NCBI GenBank assembly: GCA_024349245.1
Contig: JALDNG010000005.1
Span: forward strand, 20,340,501-20,404,500
Length of the DNA stretch: 64,000 bases
From: Neodontobutis hainanensis
Taxonomy: Eukaryota > Chordata > Actinopteri > Gobiiformes > Odontobutidae
Direction of reading: 5' to 3'
The position numbers were made by a program, and so were the translations under genes. The notes below the pieces were generated by a model. The model worked only from the letters and a program-made list of their open reading frames with translations. It made no database searches and had not been told where the DNA came from. Positions 42,840 to 55,527 of this stretch are shown piece by piece (position 1 is the stretch's first letter; each line of letters opens with the position of its first letter).

Positions 42840-45065
42840 AGAAGCCTACAGAACTCGCTGCCATCTCCCATAATCACACTTTCTCCCACAGTCCTCACAT
42901 CACGGGAAGGGACGGAGGGACGTGCCTACTTATCCCTAATGACAAGAAATTCAAACAGTTAACACCCTTGTGTGATAACAGCTCCTTTGAGTTTCATGCT
43001 GTTACCATCACTCCCCTTGTTAAAAGTCATTTTGCAGTTATCTATTGCCCCCCAGGTCAGCTTGGACATTTTTTGAGGAGGTGGATGTGCTTCTTTCATC
43101 CTTCCTAGAGGTACTAGGAGACTTCAACATCCAACTTGGAAGCCACAAACAGCTTATTTCAACAACCTGACTGCATCATTTGACCTCAAGTGGGTCTCCA
43201 CATCAACAACCCACAAGTCTGGTAATCAACTAGATTTTATCTACATAAGGTACTTCTCCACTCATCACACTCAGGTCACCCCACTGCACACGTCTGATTA
43301 TTTCTTTGTCGCTCTCGACCTCAACCTAACTTCTCCAGACTCTGCAAATGTTTTACCACTGTTGAATTATCAACGCGTCCTTTCCTCTGCCATCTCTTCT
43401 GCTCCCTCTGAGGAGCTCTCGCTTTTAAACACCAACAGCGCTACAGACACTCTGTGTTCCACGCTTACATCCTGCTTGGACAACTTCTGCCCTCTTAAAT
43501 CTAGACCACTCTGAACATCCTCGTCTGCCCTCTGGTTATCTGATGTTCTAGACGAGCATTGCGCCAGCCTCTGGTTAGCTGAGAGAAAATGGCAAAAGAT
43601 CCTACAGACTTCTGTCTACCAGTCTTTCCTCTCTAACCTTCTCTGCTGATATCACCTCTGGAAAAAATGACTACTACCACTCTAAGATCAACAACTCGCC
43701 TAACTCGCGCATTCTCTTTAAAACATTCTGTGCCCTTCTTTGTCTGCCTGCTCCCCCACCTTCGTCGGATTTAACAGTTTTGCATTTTGCATCTTCCTTT
43801 ATAAAGAAAACAACCACCATCAGCAGTCAGTTCTCAAAATAAATAAAAAACAATAATAAAAAAATAAAATAAAAAAAAACGTCCCATTCTCACACATCTC
43901 CTTCAGGCCATCTCTCCATCTGTTGTGCCTGCTCTGACCCACATCATCAAGTCATCTCTCTCCACTTGGTCATTCCCTACAACTTTCAAAGAGGTCCGCA
44001 TCACACCTCCACTGAAGAAACCCATTCTCAACTCTACACTGTTAGAAAACTACAGACCAGTTTCCCTCCTTCCCTCCATTGACAAAGCTCTGGAGCAAAG
44101 TTGTGTTTAACCAACCCTCCTTTTTTCTCACACAGAACCACCACGTGAACCGCAACCAGTCTGTGTTCAAGAGGAGACATTCCATCGAAACTGCACTGCT
44201 CTCAGTCATCGAAGCCCTGAGACTGGCAAAGGGAACATCCAAGTCATCTGTACTCATCTTACTGGATCTGTCTGCTGCCTTTGACACTATTAATCATCAC
44301 ATCCTCCTGTCTTCTCTCAGTGCGATGGGTGTCTCTGGAATGACTTGTCTTACCTCTCTGATAGGCCATTCAGAGTATCCTGGAGAAAAGAGGTCCCAAC
44401 ATCTCATTACAGTGGTGCCAAGGGCTCAGGGCTTGGACCGCTACTCTTTTCCATATACATGACCTCCCTCGGCTCAGTCATTCAGAAGCATGGCTTTTCC
44501 TATCATTGCTCTGTGGATGACACTCAACTCCACTTGTCATTTCAACCTGACGATCTGATGGTCTCTTCTCGCATTTCGGCCTGCCTGAGTGACATCTCAC
44601 TTTGGATGAAGGACCATTACCTGCAGCTGAACATTGCAAAAACAAAACTGCTTGTGATTCCAACCTACCACAACCTCTCCATTCAACTAAGCCCCATCAA
44701 CCATTACACTGTCCAGCACTGCCAGAAATCTGGGAGTGGTAATTGATGATCAACTAAACTTCACAAGTCATGTTGCCAGCACCACCCGGTCCTGTAGATT
44801 CATCCTCTACAACATTAGGAAAATTAGACCTTTCCTATCTGAGCACTCTATACAAATTCTAGTCCAGGCTCTTGTCTTGTCCAAACTGGATTATTGCAAT
44901 GCGCTACTGGCTGGACTCCCTACCTGCACAACCAGACCTCCGCAAATTATCCAGAATGCGTTGGCAAGAGTGGTCTTCAATGAACCAAAGAGGGTGCACG
45001 TAACTCCTTTCTTCATTAGGTTACACTGTTGACACCCGCATTAAGTTCAAAGCTATGCTTTTGGC
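42840..45065 (+). mobile_element. L2-type LINE with APE endonuclease and RT, decayed
   Basis: The endonuclease part reads (with frame changes) GRDGGTCLLIPNDKKFKQL, NSSFEFHAVTITPLVKSHF, VIYCPPG, then STTHKSGNQLDFIYIR and LHTSDYFFVALDLNL, an APE-type nuclease of L2 LINEs. The RT part reads NYRPVSLLPSIDKALEQ, NRNQSVFKRRHSIETALLSV, LDLSAAFDTINHHILLSSL, and GSGLGPLLFSIYMTSL. The catalytic box reads SVDDTQLHL in place of YADD. It continues with LQLNIAKTKLLVIP and SKLDYCNALLAGLP. The RT is followed by a truncated end near 45065. An A-rich insertion (43835-43879) and many stops show it is inactive. Confidence 0.8.
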
Positions 45066-45235
45066 CAACAAGACCACCACTGATGGGATTTGAACATACA
45101 GTATTTCCTATTCATCTTAAAAAAATAATTAGGAAATGTTAATAAATGATTGTTTTTTTATTTTTTTTTTTACCTGAAGCAAATGTCTTTTCCCTTTTTT
45201 TTTCTTCTTGGAGTACAACAGAATGCTTAATTTAC

Positions 45236-45292
45236 ATATATATACATACATACAGACAGCGAGACAGAGAGAGAGACAGACAGAGACAGAGA

Positions 45293-45346
<54 letters not shown>
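45236..45346. repeat. (TATA/CATA) then (GA)n microsatellite
   Basis: A short TATATACATACATACAGACA run passes into a ~90-bp GA-rich array with a few CA and GC interruptions. It abuts the 5' end of the LINE copy at 45347. Confidence 0.95.
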
Positions 45347-46220
45347 CCCACCACGGCTGGAAACTGAACAATACTGGGAAAGTATATGGGAGAGGGAGGC
45401 ATCACACAACAGCGATGCACAGTGGCTGGTAGCTCTGAGAGAGGACCACAGATACCTCCCTGAACAGAATCCAGTTACAGATATTCAAGAAAGAGTCTCA
45501 GGTATGAAATACTGACAGGATCCAAACCTACTGGCAAAAGAAGTTCACTGTACTCCACGAGCGCCTTGCAGCACAAATGAACCAGCTGCTAAGGGATGGG
45601 ACGCACCCTGAATGGCTTACTGAAGGGCGTACAATCCTGATCCTGAAGGATCCCACAGAGGGTACAGTCCCATCCAACTATTGGCCAATAACCTGTCTCT
45701 CCACAACATGGAAACTCATGTCAGGCATCATCGCACATGGATCAATACATGAGCAAAGCACAGAAAGTGGGAAACACCTCCAAAGGTGGTAGAGAATGAC
45801 CGTGCCAAGATCCTGTGGGACTTCCAGATTCAGACTGACAGAATGGTAATGGCGAACCAACCAGACATCGTGGTGGTGGACAAACAGCAGAGGAAAGCCG
45901 TTGTGGTTGACGTGGCAATACCAAGTGATTGCAACATCAGGAAAAAGGAACATGAGAAATTAGAGAAATACCAAGGGCTCAGAGAAGAGCTAGAAAAGAC
46001 TTGGAAGGTGAAGGCAACAGTGGTGCCCATGGTCATCAGAGCACTTGGGGCAGTGACCCCCAAACTGGAAGAGTGGCTACAGCAGATCCCTGGAAGAACA
46101 CCAGAAAAGTGCAATACTAGGAACAGCAAAGATACTGCGCAGAAGCCTCAAGCTCCCAGGCCTCTGGTCGAGGACCCAAGCTTGAAGGATGAAACCACCA
46201 GCGGAGGGTGAAGGACAAAG
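45347..46220 (+). mobile_element. R4/Rex6-like LINE, internally deleted copy
   Basis: The first part (45400-45740) carries RT N-terminal text: HNSDAQWLVALREDHRYLPE, and at 45577 onward MNQLLRDGTHPEWLTEGRTI, LILKDPTEGTVPSNYWPITC. It then jumps to the C-terminal endonuclease region (45786-46100): WDFQIQTDRMVMANQPDIVV, VAIPSDCNIRKKEHEKLEKY and LGAVTPKLEEWLQQIPG, nearly identical to the copy at 12077-13231. The RT catalytic core and zinc knuckle between them are deleted. The C-terminal frame shifts after PGRTP relative to the other copy. The 3' end GGTGAAGGACAAAGTTTTTT matches the other copy before its tail. Confidence 0.78.
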
Positions 46221-46239
46221 TTTTTTGTTTTTTTTTTGG

Positions 46240-48190
46240 GTGTGAGTAGTCACCTTTTTCAGCCCATCTGCGTTTGGAGGTATGTTCAAAAGGTTTCAAA
46301 GGTTTTGGCCAATTACATACTTACACCAACTGGGAGTCAGCCTCGGGACATAAGGGACACTATTGGATTCCTACACTACTTCTCCACATTGAATCAGTGG
46401 TGCCAGACATGGGAAGTGTCTATTGTAGCACTGACTACATCTGTTTACTTAGAGAAACAGCACAAGGAAGGAACTCAAAGAGAAATGCAAAAAAAACTAT
46501 TGTCAATGTCATTACTTGTCATTTACAAGAATTGTGTTTAATGAAATAGATCAGTATTTTCCAGTGGATTGTTTATTTATACTCACATTTTCACTTGCCC
46601 CATTTACAGCATAATAAGATTTTGTCTCTGAGGAATTGCTCCAGTCTGCTTCTCTGACAATCTACAGGAAAATAACTTATATAGCCACCTAAACAACATA
46701 CCATACTGTCCCTTTAAATGTTACGTTGCTTATATTGATGGAATAATATAGTATACTACAGGCTACATTCAACGCTGTCAATAAATGTGAACTTAAACCT
46801 CACAAAATATTAACAAACTTGTATAGACAATAGAGTGATTTATTTACTTCTGTATATCTAAAATCCTCTAAATCCTGAACATTCTTACCAAGACATCTTT
46901 TTCTATGTCTTCAAGCACTGTGCAGACAAATCTTCTCACCACTGTGCCATCTATCAGTGTCTCAGTCCTCATTAGTTTTGTTCTGATGTAGCCTTAAACA
47001 AGCCAGAATGCATGTCTTAGTTGTTGTGTGTTTAGCCACTGATATAATGCTTTTTCCGGGTGAATAATTACTTTTGGGTAAATTTCTGCTGCTTTTATTT
47101 GAATTCCACCTTGACAAGTCTCATGGTCACTTTTTATTCTATATTGGACTGCAAGTCTATTTTCTGCCCCATATCAATTTTTCATATGTAGCCATTTGTC
47201 CTTAGGGGACCAATGTCATCTCAACACTGGATACGAGTTTTCACTTCTCCCCATGGCATTGCACTGACATTTCCTGGACCCTGAACGACATGAGGGAAAA
47301 GGCGTGCTTGTACTCTAGTCTTACTTTTGTAAGGCTGATTCTTATTGGATTATACAATCGAGCTGCTTTGAGTTCATAAAAACAACTTGAACTATGTTCA
47401 TTGCAGAAGGAAAATACAAGCCCCTTTTATGTTTCTTTCTGAGATTTTGGCAGGATGTTCTCTCACAAAATAACCTGCCTAGTGTGCCATTTAAGCAATA
47501 AAAAAAAGCAAGCCACTGCAACCACCAACCTTAAGCTAAGTCTTGCCATTTTGTAAATAAGCTGTCCAGTTTATAGTGGGACCTATTGCAAAAAAAAAAA
47601 AAAAATAGAAAAGAAACTATGTGTAATCCAAAAACAAAAAAACATCTGGCTATTTTTCATTAATAAGCTGAACTGTGGCATATTAATACACAGCTATTAC
47701 TGTCACCATTTATACTTGGGCCGTCTTCAATTACTTCTTGCTTTTATGGGATAAAGAAAGGTACACTTCATACCCTGTGAGAGAAAAGGGACTACAGTAA
47801 CCACATGAAGACTAGGTTTAAAGGCTGGAAATCCAACATATGTACACACTATACAAAGGAGTCTGAAATTAGGTAAGAACAGAAACTGATACAAATGAAC
47901 CCAAATTAACTACAGATGATTAGTTACATACTCGTATGCACATAAAATCAACAGGGCTATCCCAATAGTTTATATACAGTTGATAGCAGGAGCTCATTGC
48001 TCCCCCATTCACTGATATGGCCTTACATCTGGGCTTTTCTGCTGTTACTATACTTACTGAAAGACTATAATATATTGACATACTTGTATCTGGATGTGTA
48101 GAAAGTAATCAAATATTTGCACACAAGAAAGGGTGGACAACAAAGAATCTGTGCATTTCATTGGATAAAATAGGACAACATCCTAAAAGT
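46240..48190. other. Unassigned stretch
   Basis: No gene or recognised repeat. An A16 run lies at about 47590. Confidence 0.4.
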
Positions 48191-48199
48191 TGAAAAAGG

Positions 48200-48295
48200 G
48201 AGAGGGTGACTGGAGCCTATCCCAGCAGCCACAGGCATGCCTTTGGCCGGTGCGAGGAAGCCAGAATACACTTTGGGATGCTTTGAACCCCTTTT
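48200..48295 (-). repeat. Degenerate SINE fragment
   Basis: GGTGACTGGAGCCTATCCCA plus GCATGCCTTTGGCCGGTGCG and GAAGCCAGAATAC are reverse-complement blocks of the SINE family at 3008, with the middle deleted. Confidence 0.55.
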
Positions 48296-48299
48296 GACA

Positions 48300-49412
48300 C
48301 TGGAATTTGACCAGTAAACATCAGACCTTAAGTCATTAGCCTTTTGTTCAGATATAAGTTAACTCTGTGTAGCACCTGATTATCAGCCTGTTTGATGAGT
48401 CTAGTCTCTGCCTCCCTTCCAATTTCACATAAGAAAAAACAGGGAGGCCCTCTCCAGATGGTCATGGCCTTTAGAAACCTGTCTTTTCTGCATAATGGAC
48501 TGAGTATTGGCTCCTACTCCCCAGACAGAGTGCTAGGAAACTTCCAGGCGGTTGCTGTTAATGAGCCTTGGTGTTCCCTCCTCTGTCATGCGGAGGGTTC
48601 TGGATGACCGTACCACTTGCTCAACCTGCGTATGTTTCTGTGCATGATCAGACACGAGAGGAAGTGAAGGTATGGCAGTGCTCTGAAACTATATAGCCAC
48701 ATTTGTCTGGGCACAACACATAAAACGCTGACATACAGAGCTAAAAGAGCCTCCATGCACCAATATAATATTAAGTGGTGTAAAACACAAGTCAATTGGC
48801 AGATCAGAGTGATAGACAGCATTTCTATATTTTATCCTGAAGCAGCTGTTCTTTTAAATGTTCACCAGTTCTGATTATAGAAACCTATTATGCCACACTA
48901 TAACTTCCTTTGTGTAAAAGCTAACAAGTGGCTAGTGTTGTTAAATCTAAAAATCAGGATTTTGAAAACATCATGCACATCAGAGTTTTTTTATTTTTAT
49001 CCTGTCACATAGGTACAGGAAAGTAGCTTTCACATACATTCACCTCCACTTGATTTGTAGAAAGCAATAGTAGCCTGTCCAGGCTGGCCCTTTTACTTTT
49101 CTTAGTAAAGAGGGTTTGGAATTTTTGTCAATGACCTGGACTTCAATCAAGTTTAACACAAGTGACCAATTATCACCTTTTATCTAAAATGAGGTGATCT
49201 TTAAACAATGCTCTGTTTCTAATTGGTTGTATGCGTTTTAGATTTTGTTGGTCCTCACAAATGTTGGTACTGTGCCCTAAATTCTGTTTAGTTTATCCCA
49301 CACCATCAGTTTGAACATTACATTTAGAAACTGAGACGTTTTATACTTGTATAGAAATACATATTTAATTGAGTTTATTCAGTCAAGCAAATAAGAGAGA
49401 AAAAAAGATAAC
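48300..49412. other. Unassigned stretch
   Basis: A plus-strand frame at 48392-48607 is open but unrecognised. Nothing else was seen. Confidence 0.35.
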
Positions 49413-49834
49413 AATACAATAATTGGGTGCACGTGGCAGAGTGGTTAGCACTCCTGCCTCACAGCAAGAAGGTCGTGAGTTCAAAACCCGGCCGGCTCAA
49501 ATATTCTCGGCCAACTCCGGTCTTTCTGTGAGGAGTCTGCATGTCCTCCACGTGTTACTGTGGGTTCTCTCCGGGTACTCCGGCTTCCTCCCACCGTCCA
49601 AAGACATGTATGTACAGGTTAATCGGCAACTCTAAAGTGTCTCTAGTGAATGAATGTGAGAGTGAATGGTTGTCTGTCAATGTTTGTCTCTATATGTCAG
49701 CCCTGCGACTAACTGGCCACTGTCCAGGGTGTACCCCGCCTCAAGCCCAAAGCTGCTGGGATAGGCTCCAGTCACCCGCGACGCCTAACGGGACAAAGTG
49801 GTAGAAAATGAATGAATGAATGAATACAATAATT
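49413..49834 (+). mobile_element. Full-length tRNA-derived SINE with perfect target duplication, copy 3
   Basis: A perfect 12-bp target duplication AATACAATAATT (49413-49424 and 49823-49834) brackets the SINE (49425-49822). The head has GTGGCAGAGTGGTTAGCA (A box) and GAGTTCAAAACCC (B box). The body and (GAAT)n tail match the other two full copies. This is the best preserved of the three. Confidence 0.88.
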
Positions 49835-51700
49835 CTAAACAAAAGCTGACATTGACCAAAAGGGTGTAGGATTGAGACTTATTTTTGCCTACCCCTTTAA
49901 ACATTCAAATCAAAACACCACATAATCCCATAAAACAGACCAAAACAGAAGAAACATAAAACAACCACATTTCACAAAATTGAAGTAAAAAACAGGTACC
50001 ATTGCTGCCATTTCAATATCACCAATTAATTATTATTATCTGGATTATTTCTATTTCAATGTGCAGGCTATCCTAAGTCCAGTTCAAAGGTTTGGGTAAA
50101 GTCCAGTGAGGTCCTATTGGTGTAGGAAGTGCAGGCTCCTTTGGAAGCTTTGGAAAGTTTTGCATTTATGTGACTAAGTCTTTCCAGTCTAGGTCAGTCA
50201 ACTGTCTCCCTCAGAGTGGTCCCTAGAAGCCCACAGTGCTTGTTCAGTGTCTCCTTGCGTTAGCTTTTTCAGCTCGGGCTCTGAGATGAGGGGTGTGTCT
50301 ACTGAACGGCGCGTTTGAAAAGCCTGCCCTGGAGCAGTTCAGATACTAAACCCCATTTTAGTAATATCCTCTTATGCAGGAGTCAGAAAAGCCTGGATGT
50401 TATTGCCCTGTGGTGAGACATATTTCGCAGAATGGGTAGCAATGAGCTTGTGCTATCCACTATACTATCAAAGCGTTTGACACACACACCATGTGACTGG
50501 CTCATACACCTGCTTCATCTCTCCATGAGAACGAGTGTTTTCAAAAGGTCTAGAAGTTGAAAACAAAGAAATGGGATCAGCACTAGGACTGTGAGACTAG
50601 ATTAGACTTTAATGATTCCACAACGGAGAAATTAACATGTGGAGTAAAATGAACATGCAGCCTTTGGAGAAAATAAGACTCTCATCCTCCATGTGCTAGG
50701 CAAACACTTAAACAGACTAACTAGCTGAACACACTGATGTGACTTTTTGTAATTATTATTTCTGGTGGATGGTGTTATCAATTAAACAATGTGTCATTAT
50801 CATACCATTTGTTATAATTTCATTTACATAAAAATATTAGAACTCAAACCTTTTCATGAATAAACAAAGTAATGAATCTTTTTTGAGACAAATGTGTTAA
50901 AAAGGTCCATTACTTCAGAAAGATTCACTTTCCTAACACTAATTACGCAACACTGATTCTAGCCCAAAGAGAGATACATTGCGCTTAAACTCAAACATCT
51001 TCATGAACCGATTTAATGCAGTAATGTTTGAAATGTCATTGGTGACTTCACTCACCGTAAACGACACAAGCCTCGATAAGTGCTTCACTAAATACTTCCT
51101 GGATTACACAGTGCATCCTATCACTACTTATTAGTAGTAGAAGAAATCAAATGATGGGAAAAATATATATTATTTGTCATAAAAGAGCCTTTATTTTTAT
51201 CTTCAATTCAACTAAATGCCTTTTAGGTTTACAAACATTTCTAATTAATTCTACTAATGTCTTCATCCTTAATCATTATTACAGTAGCTCAAATGAAACA
51301 AGTGATTATAAAGAATTGACAAGTTTGCCCTCTCCCTTAAAGAGTGAACTCAGAGGTAAACATGTTTAATGAGATAAATGGTGCTATGCATTAAAACCTG
51401 CGTACGATACCACTTATGTGCACCCCTGTTTAGTGTCACATTTTTACTGGGGTCCGGGAACCTCATAGCTGGCTTTGGCCAGGGTTAGGCTATGTTCCAT
51501 TTTTTCTTGCCTCAGTTCTAAAATAAAACCAGTGTCTAAAAAGTGTCTAGAGTTCAGACACAAAGACCATCCTGACAGGAGAGCTTTGTAAAAATGTAGT
51601 CATTGTGTATCTTATCATTTTTTTATTTACATTTTCCAATGTAACAGATTCAAAATATCTTTGTTTTTGCATTTTGAGTGGGTTTGATGTCTCAAATTTG
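49835..51700. other. Mostly unassigned stretch
   Basis: A fragment at 50598-50665 (GACTTTAATGATTCCACAAC then GGAGAAATTAACATG) looks like the reversed 3' end of a Rex-type LINE. No gene was recognised. Confidence 0.35.
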
Positions 51701-51717
51701 GTGTTTTTCTCCCACAG

Positions 51718-51834
51718 ATATCAGTGTCGGCAGAACCAGTGCAGCTGATGAAGACAAGAGAAGAAAAACACAGGGTTGCTCACTATGAAAACGACCTTGA
51801 TAAAATATTTACAATCATTAACCTCTCGTTGTAA
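51718..51834 (+). CDS. Candidate terminal exon, copy A
   Basis: The polypyrimidine tract TTTTTCTCCCACAG precedes an open phase-0 frame of 38 codons starting ISVSAEPVQLMKTREEKHRV and ending with AHYENDLDKIFTIINLSL and a stop. It looks like the cytoplasmic end of a membrane protein (charged, with a tyrosine) but no domain is recognised. A shorter relative lies at 56971-57021. No polyadenylation signal was seen nearby. Confidence 0.35.
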   Translation: MSVSAEPVQLMKTREEKHRVAHYENDLDKIFTIINLSL

Positions 51835-51849
51835 TGTCTGGAGACATTT

Positions 51850-53600
51850 TAGATAAATGTATAAGTAACATGTTGTATAAGTTGTTATTTTACTTTAGTT
51901 AGTTGTAATACAGTAATAATGTAGTTTTGCACATTATACACCTCATACTGTATATGCCAAAGATGTTTATTGATTTGCTGGAACTGAGGGAGAGCAGATA
52001 ACAGGACCAAATCTCAACTAATCCTGGACTAAACCAGGACTAAATGCAAGAGTAAACCAGAGGCTGTATGTCTCACATGTCCAGAAAAAAAAAAACTGGT
52101 CAAGTACAATTTTTATTCATTAAATGAATAGCATTTTGATTTATTACTGGAGGTTGATAATTAAAGGGAGCAATAATCAACTCCAGTGAAAAAGTCAGCA
52201 CTCAGACTGAAGGAGGAGTTTTGATCTCTAGAAAAAAAATTATATGAATTTTGAATCATTCATTCAATTCTTTTTTACACTTTCCAGTTCTTGATGCAAA
52301 TATTTTGTGGATGCTTATGCAGTTCTAGCAGAATAATTGTTGTGTTCTGCCTAAAACAGACTTGTCTTATGTCCAGGTGTTGAGTACCCCTCTTATCAAA
52401 CAGTTGACCCCAGCCCGGCCTTCCCTGGAAAATTGTAGACGGCTTGTACTGTGGTGAATGTGATTTTTAGGACCACGTCTGTGAAGAATTTCAGTCATCC
52501 AGGACATCTTGAAGAAAATCTTTATCTAAAAATAAAGCATTTAATTAAAAAAAAGTATTTAAATTGAAATGCATTTGCAAATGCATTTATTAGTCTGTGA
52601 TTTAAAGACCAATATTTCCTAAATCACAGCTTTATTGTGCAACTAAAACTCACTTTACAAATACATTACTAATTTTGCAATAAATACTACATTTAATTCA
52701 TTGATTTAAAATTCCCCATTTAGAAAGAACATAAAAATGGATTTATAAATTATCATACACACTTTGAAAGGTGTTTAAAAAGAGGAATTACTTGTTCCCT
52801 TTGCAAATCCCAATGCAAATCATCTTAACTTTTACCATTGTCCTTTTTTAATGCTGAGCTTACAATAGCAAATCAATGTAAATATGCCTTACCAAGCTGT
52901 GTTCTGATTGGCTGTAACTTCTGAACAACTTGTGGCAGAGGAATACAGTGGTAGTAAATTTTAATGAGACACACGTGCACTTGGTTTCATCTGAATAGTA
53001 TGGGAAGTATGCACCACATCTTCAGTAAATAAAAAATAAGTGCTGTCTTTTTTGAGTAAGTGATGATAAGTATTGCAATACTGATTAGTGTATGAAATTA
53101 AATTACACTGTATTGAGGTAGGCCTATGTATTGTATCGTGACATATGTTTTGAGGTACTTAAGATAGCCAGCTCTAGTCTTTTTTATGTTTATGGTGGAC
53201 TAATTTTTTTCTTTAATTTTTTTACAGAGTAAGACATTTCTCACACTGATTTGTTCCACACTTCTGAAGGACCTTTCTGCATTAGTCCAGAGGATTTATT
53301 AAAGCACCTTTGACTTCATTTAAATCTGTAAAGTGTGTCCTTTATAGTTACTAAAAGAGCTAAATATCAAGGACAAGAATTAACCTTATCATCTTCACAA
53401 AAGAACAAAACCATTAGTGTCTCCCAGGTTCACATGATGCTGTGCAGGGCCATCACTGAGGACACATTCAAAGCAAAAGAACGATTACTGCTGCATTAAA
53501 GCCAACTTTAGAAAAGGATTTAAATCAGCCGAACAATGCACTTTCTCAAGTTGAGTCAAGTTGTTCGCTTTTGTTACTTATTCACACAGTGATAGCATGT
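51850..53600. other. Unassigned AT-rich stretch
   Basis: No gene or recognised repeat was seen. Confidence 0.4.
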
Positions 53601-53616
53601 ACTTTTGTATCTCTTT

Positions 53617-53725
53617 GTATTTTTTTTTTTTTTATTAGGACAGCGTACAATGTACTTTAAGCCAAAGCAGAGATGCTTGTAACAGACCATAGCTTAACAG
53701 CTTAACATCAATATTTAATCTTTAT
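53617..53725 (+). repeat. Interspersed repeat, copy 2 of 2
   Basis: Partner of 2582-2690. It starts with a T run and has AGGACAGCGTACAATG and AGCAGAGATGCTTGTAACAG. Confidence 0.5.
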
Positions 53726-54539
53726 AGGCTTTCTTACAACTGTGCAGATGCACCCTACTGTTTCTAACAGGTGAGCCTCTGAGGCATCCAAAAACTGGGA
53801 TTGATTGGATTATGTATGATTTACTTGTTCAGACTTAAAAAACAATTCAAGTTGTTTCAAAATGTATCATTCTTGTGGTTTGGCCTGTGCACACAAAGGA
53901 ACAAACTTGATGTGGGAAACTCCTGTAGCCATTTGAACATAGCATTTGTCTGATCACTTGAGCTCAGCCTGTTTGATGTGCAGTGCTTAAAAGTCCCACG
54001 TTGAGTGTCTCTCCTCTGTCTAGAGATGTTTCAGTGAAACTCAGGGGGTGTCCCGTGAAGACCAGACGGAACTGTCAGGACACTGTCCCACCGATAGCAT
54101 TTCATTATCCATCACCTTTGAAAGTAGGACAGCACAAACTGTTCTGCACATTCCTAAAGGTACTATGTACCTTGTGTCCCTTCTGACTCAGCCTCTACTA
54201 AGTTTTCACTATAAACACACTTGTACTATGGAGGTACTAAGGATGTGTAGTTACTGCTTGTGTGAGAGAAAAGTGAACCATTAACAATGTTGCAATTTAT
54301 TAACATGGCTTTGTGTAAAACCTTTGTCATTGTGTCTGTTTTATGTGAATTATTCACTGTATCTGCAAGTCATTTGAATTGTATGACTGTACGGTGCAAA
54401 CTGTACAGTGTAGTTATAATGGAGTAGAACAAAAGCTCACCAAGACACTGGAAAAATCTCTGACCAAAATAAAGTGCTCCAGCCTGAACTTGCAGCGCTG
54501 TGGCCTCACCGGACTCTTCAGCTGCCGACCGAGCTGCTA

Positions 54540-54603
54540 ATGGTGCACTTCTGTGTGTCTACATTTTCAATCTTGCTGCTAGAACCACTTGTTGTAAAAT
54601 CAG
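54540..54603 (+). CDS. Candidate signal-peptide exon
   Basis: ATG opens the frame MVHFCVSTFSILLLEPLVVK, with a hydrophobic core typical of a signal peptide. It ends with TCAG followed by GTGAGG, a strong donor, leaving phase 1. The 5' flank (54470-54539) is GC-rich relative to its surroundings and might be 5' UTR. Phase-1 ends are usual for leader exons of Ig-superfamily receptors. The terminal exon at 57454 accepts the same phase, so the two could belong to one gene, with or without middle exons. A chance frame is possible. Confidence 0.35.
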
Positions 54604-55164
54604 GTGAGGTCATAATTTAAAAAAGATGCTTGCATACTTCATATTTCTGTATGACGCACTGCAGCAGTGAGGAATCAGCTGAACCTTCAACAGATTGTAG
54701 ACAAAGTTACCTTTTCAGATGATGAATGCTTAAAGGCTTTAACCCCTGTCTAGTAACACTCTAAGCTAGTTATATTTCAGAAATCTCTTCCACAGTCCAT
54801 GACTATTTCTGCTTTCTCTCTGTCTGCCCCCGACCCCACAGACCATAATCCCTTTTATCCTCCATGTTCCTTGTGTGGGAAGATAAAAGTAGTTCACAAA
54901 CCTGTGTGCGCTCTGGCCCCACACTCGTGAAGACCCCTGTCCCTGAGGAGACAATTAGATGGAAAAACACACATGTATCTGCAGCCAGCAAATAATATGT
55001 TATAGATGTAATGACTTAAGGCAATAACAGCAGAGGTGTTACTGATCGTTTTTCTGATTAGCCCTGCAACGGTGGATAATATGACTAATGATGCTGGCTT
55101 TTATCCAATTGCTTCTTTGCACTTACAAAACTGTTTAAAGGAGACGCACTTTCTGTTTTAATAC

Positions 55165-55350
55165 GGGGCGCAGTGGCTCAGTTGTCGTCCTTCAACCAGA
55201 AGGTGGGCGGTTCGATTATCACTCTCCCCACAGTTCATACTGTCCTTGGGCAAGACACATAACCCACCTTGCCTCCAGTGGCTGTAACACTGGTAATTAC
55301 TGTAGAACAATGTAAGTCGCTTTGGATAAAAGCGTCAGCTAAAAATAAAA
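55165..55350 (+). mobile_element. tRNA-derived SINE with AAGTCGCTTTGGATAAA tail
   Basis: The head GGGGCGCAGTGGCTCAGTTG and B-box-like GGTTCGATTATC are followed by CTGTCCTTGGGCAAGACACA, GCCTCCAGTGGCTGTAACAC, then AAGTCGCTTTGGATAAAAGC and a short A-rich end. Same family as 40690-40905. Confidence 0.72.
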
Positions 55351-55359
55351 GATGGAAAA

Positions 55360-55425
55360 CAGAGTAAACGAAGTTGTTTGACACTAAATGGCATCACCCA
55401 AACACTAGCTATAAGTGAATTTTTT
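55360..55425 (+). repeat. Tc1-like terminal fragment
   Basis: GTTGTTTGACACTAAATGG, CACCCAAACACTAGCTATAA and GTGAATTTTT match the end of the Tc1 remnant at 24960-25015. Confidence 0.5.
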
Positions 55426-55527
55426 TTTTTTTTTTTTACTACCAGACAGATATGTTTTTGATCATAATATCCTGATGAGCAAAAAAGGAGAAAACCAAAG
55501 AAATATGATGATCAAATGTGCTCATAT

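Noticed and set aside
45129..45515. Frames rich in RERERERE or SLSLSLSL
   Set aside because: Translations of the (GA)n microsatellite.
53983..54284. Possible Ig-like exon (LKSPTLSVSPLSRDVSVKLR)
   Set aside because: It lacks the tryptophan and second cysteine pattern, has no clean acceptor and donor, and lies upstream of the leader exon.
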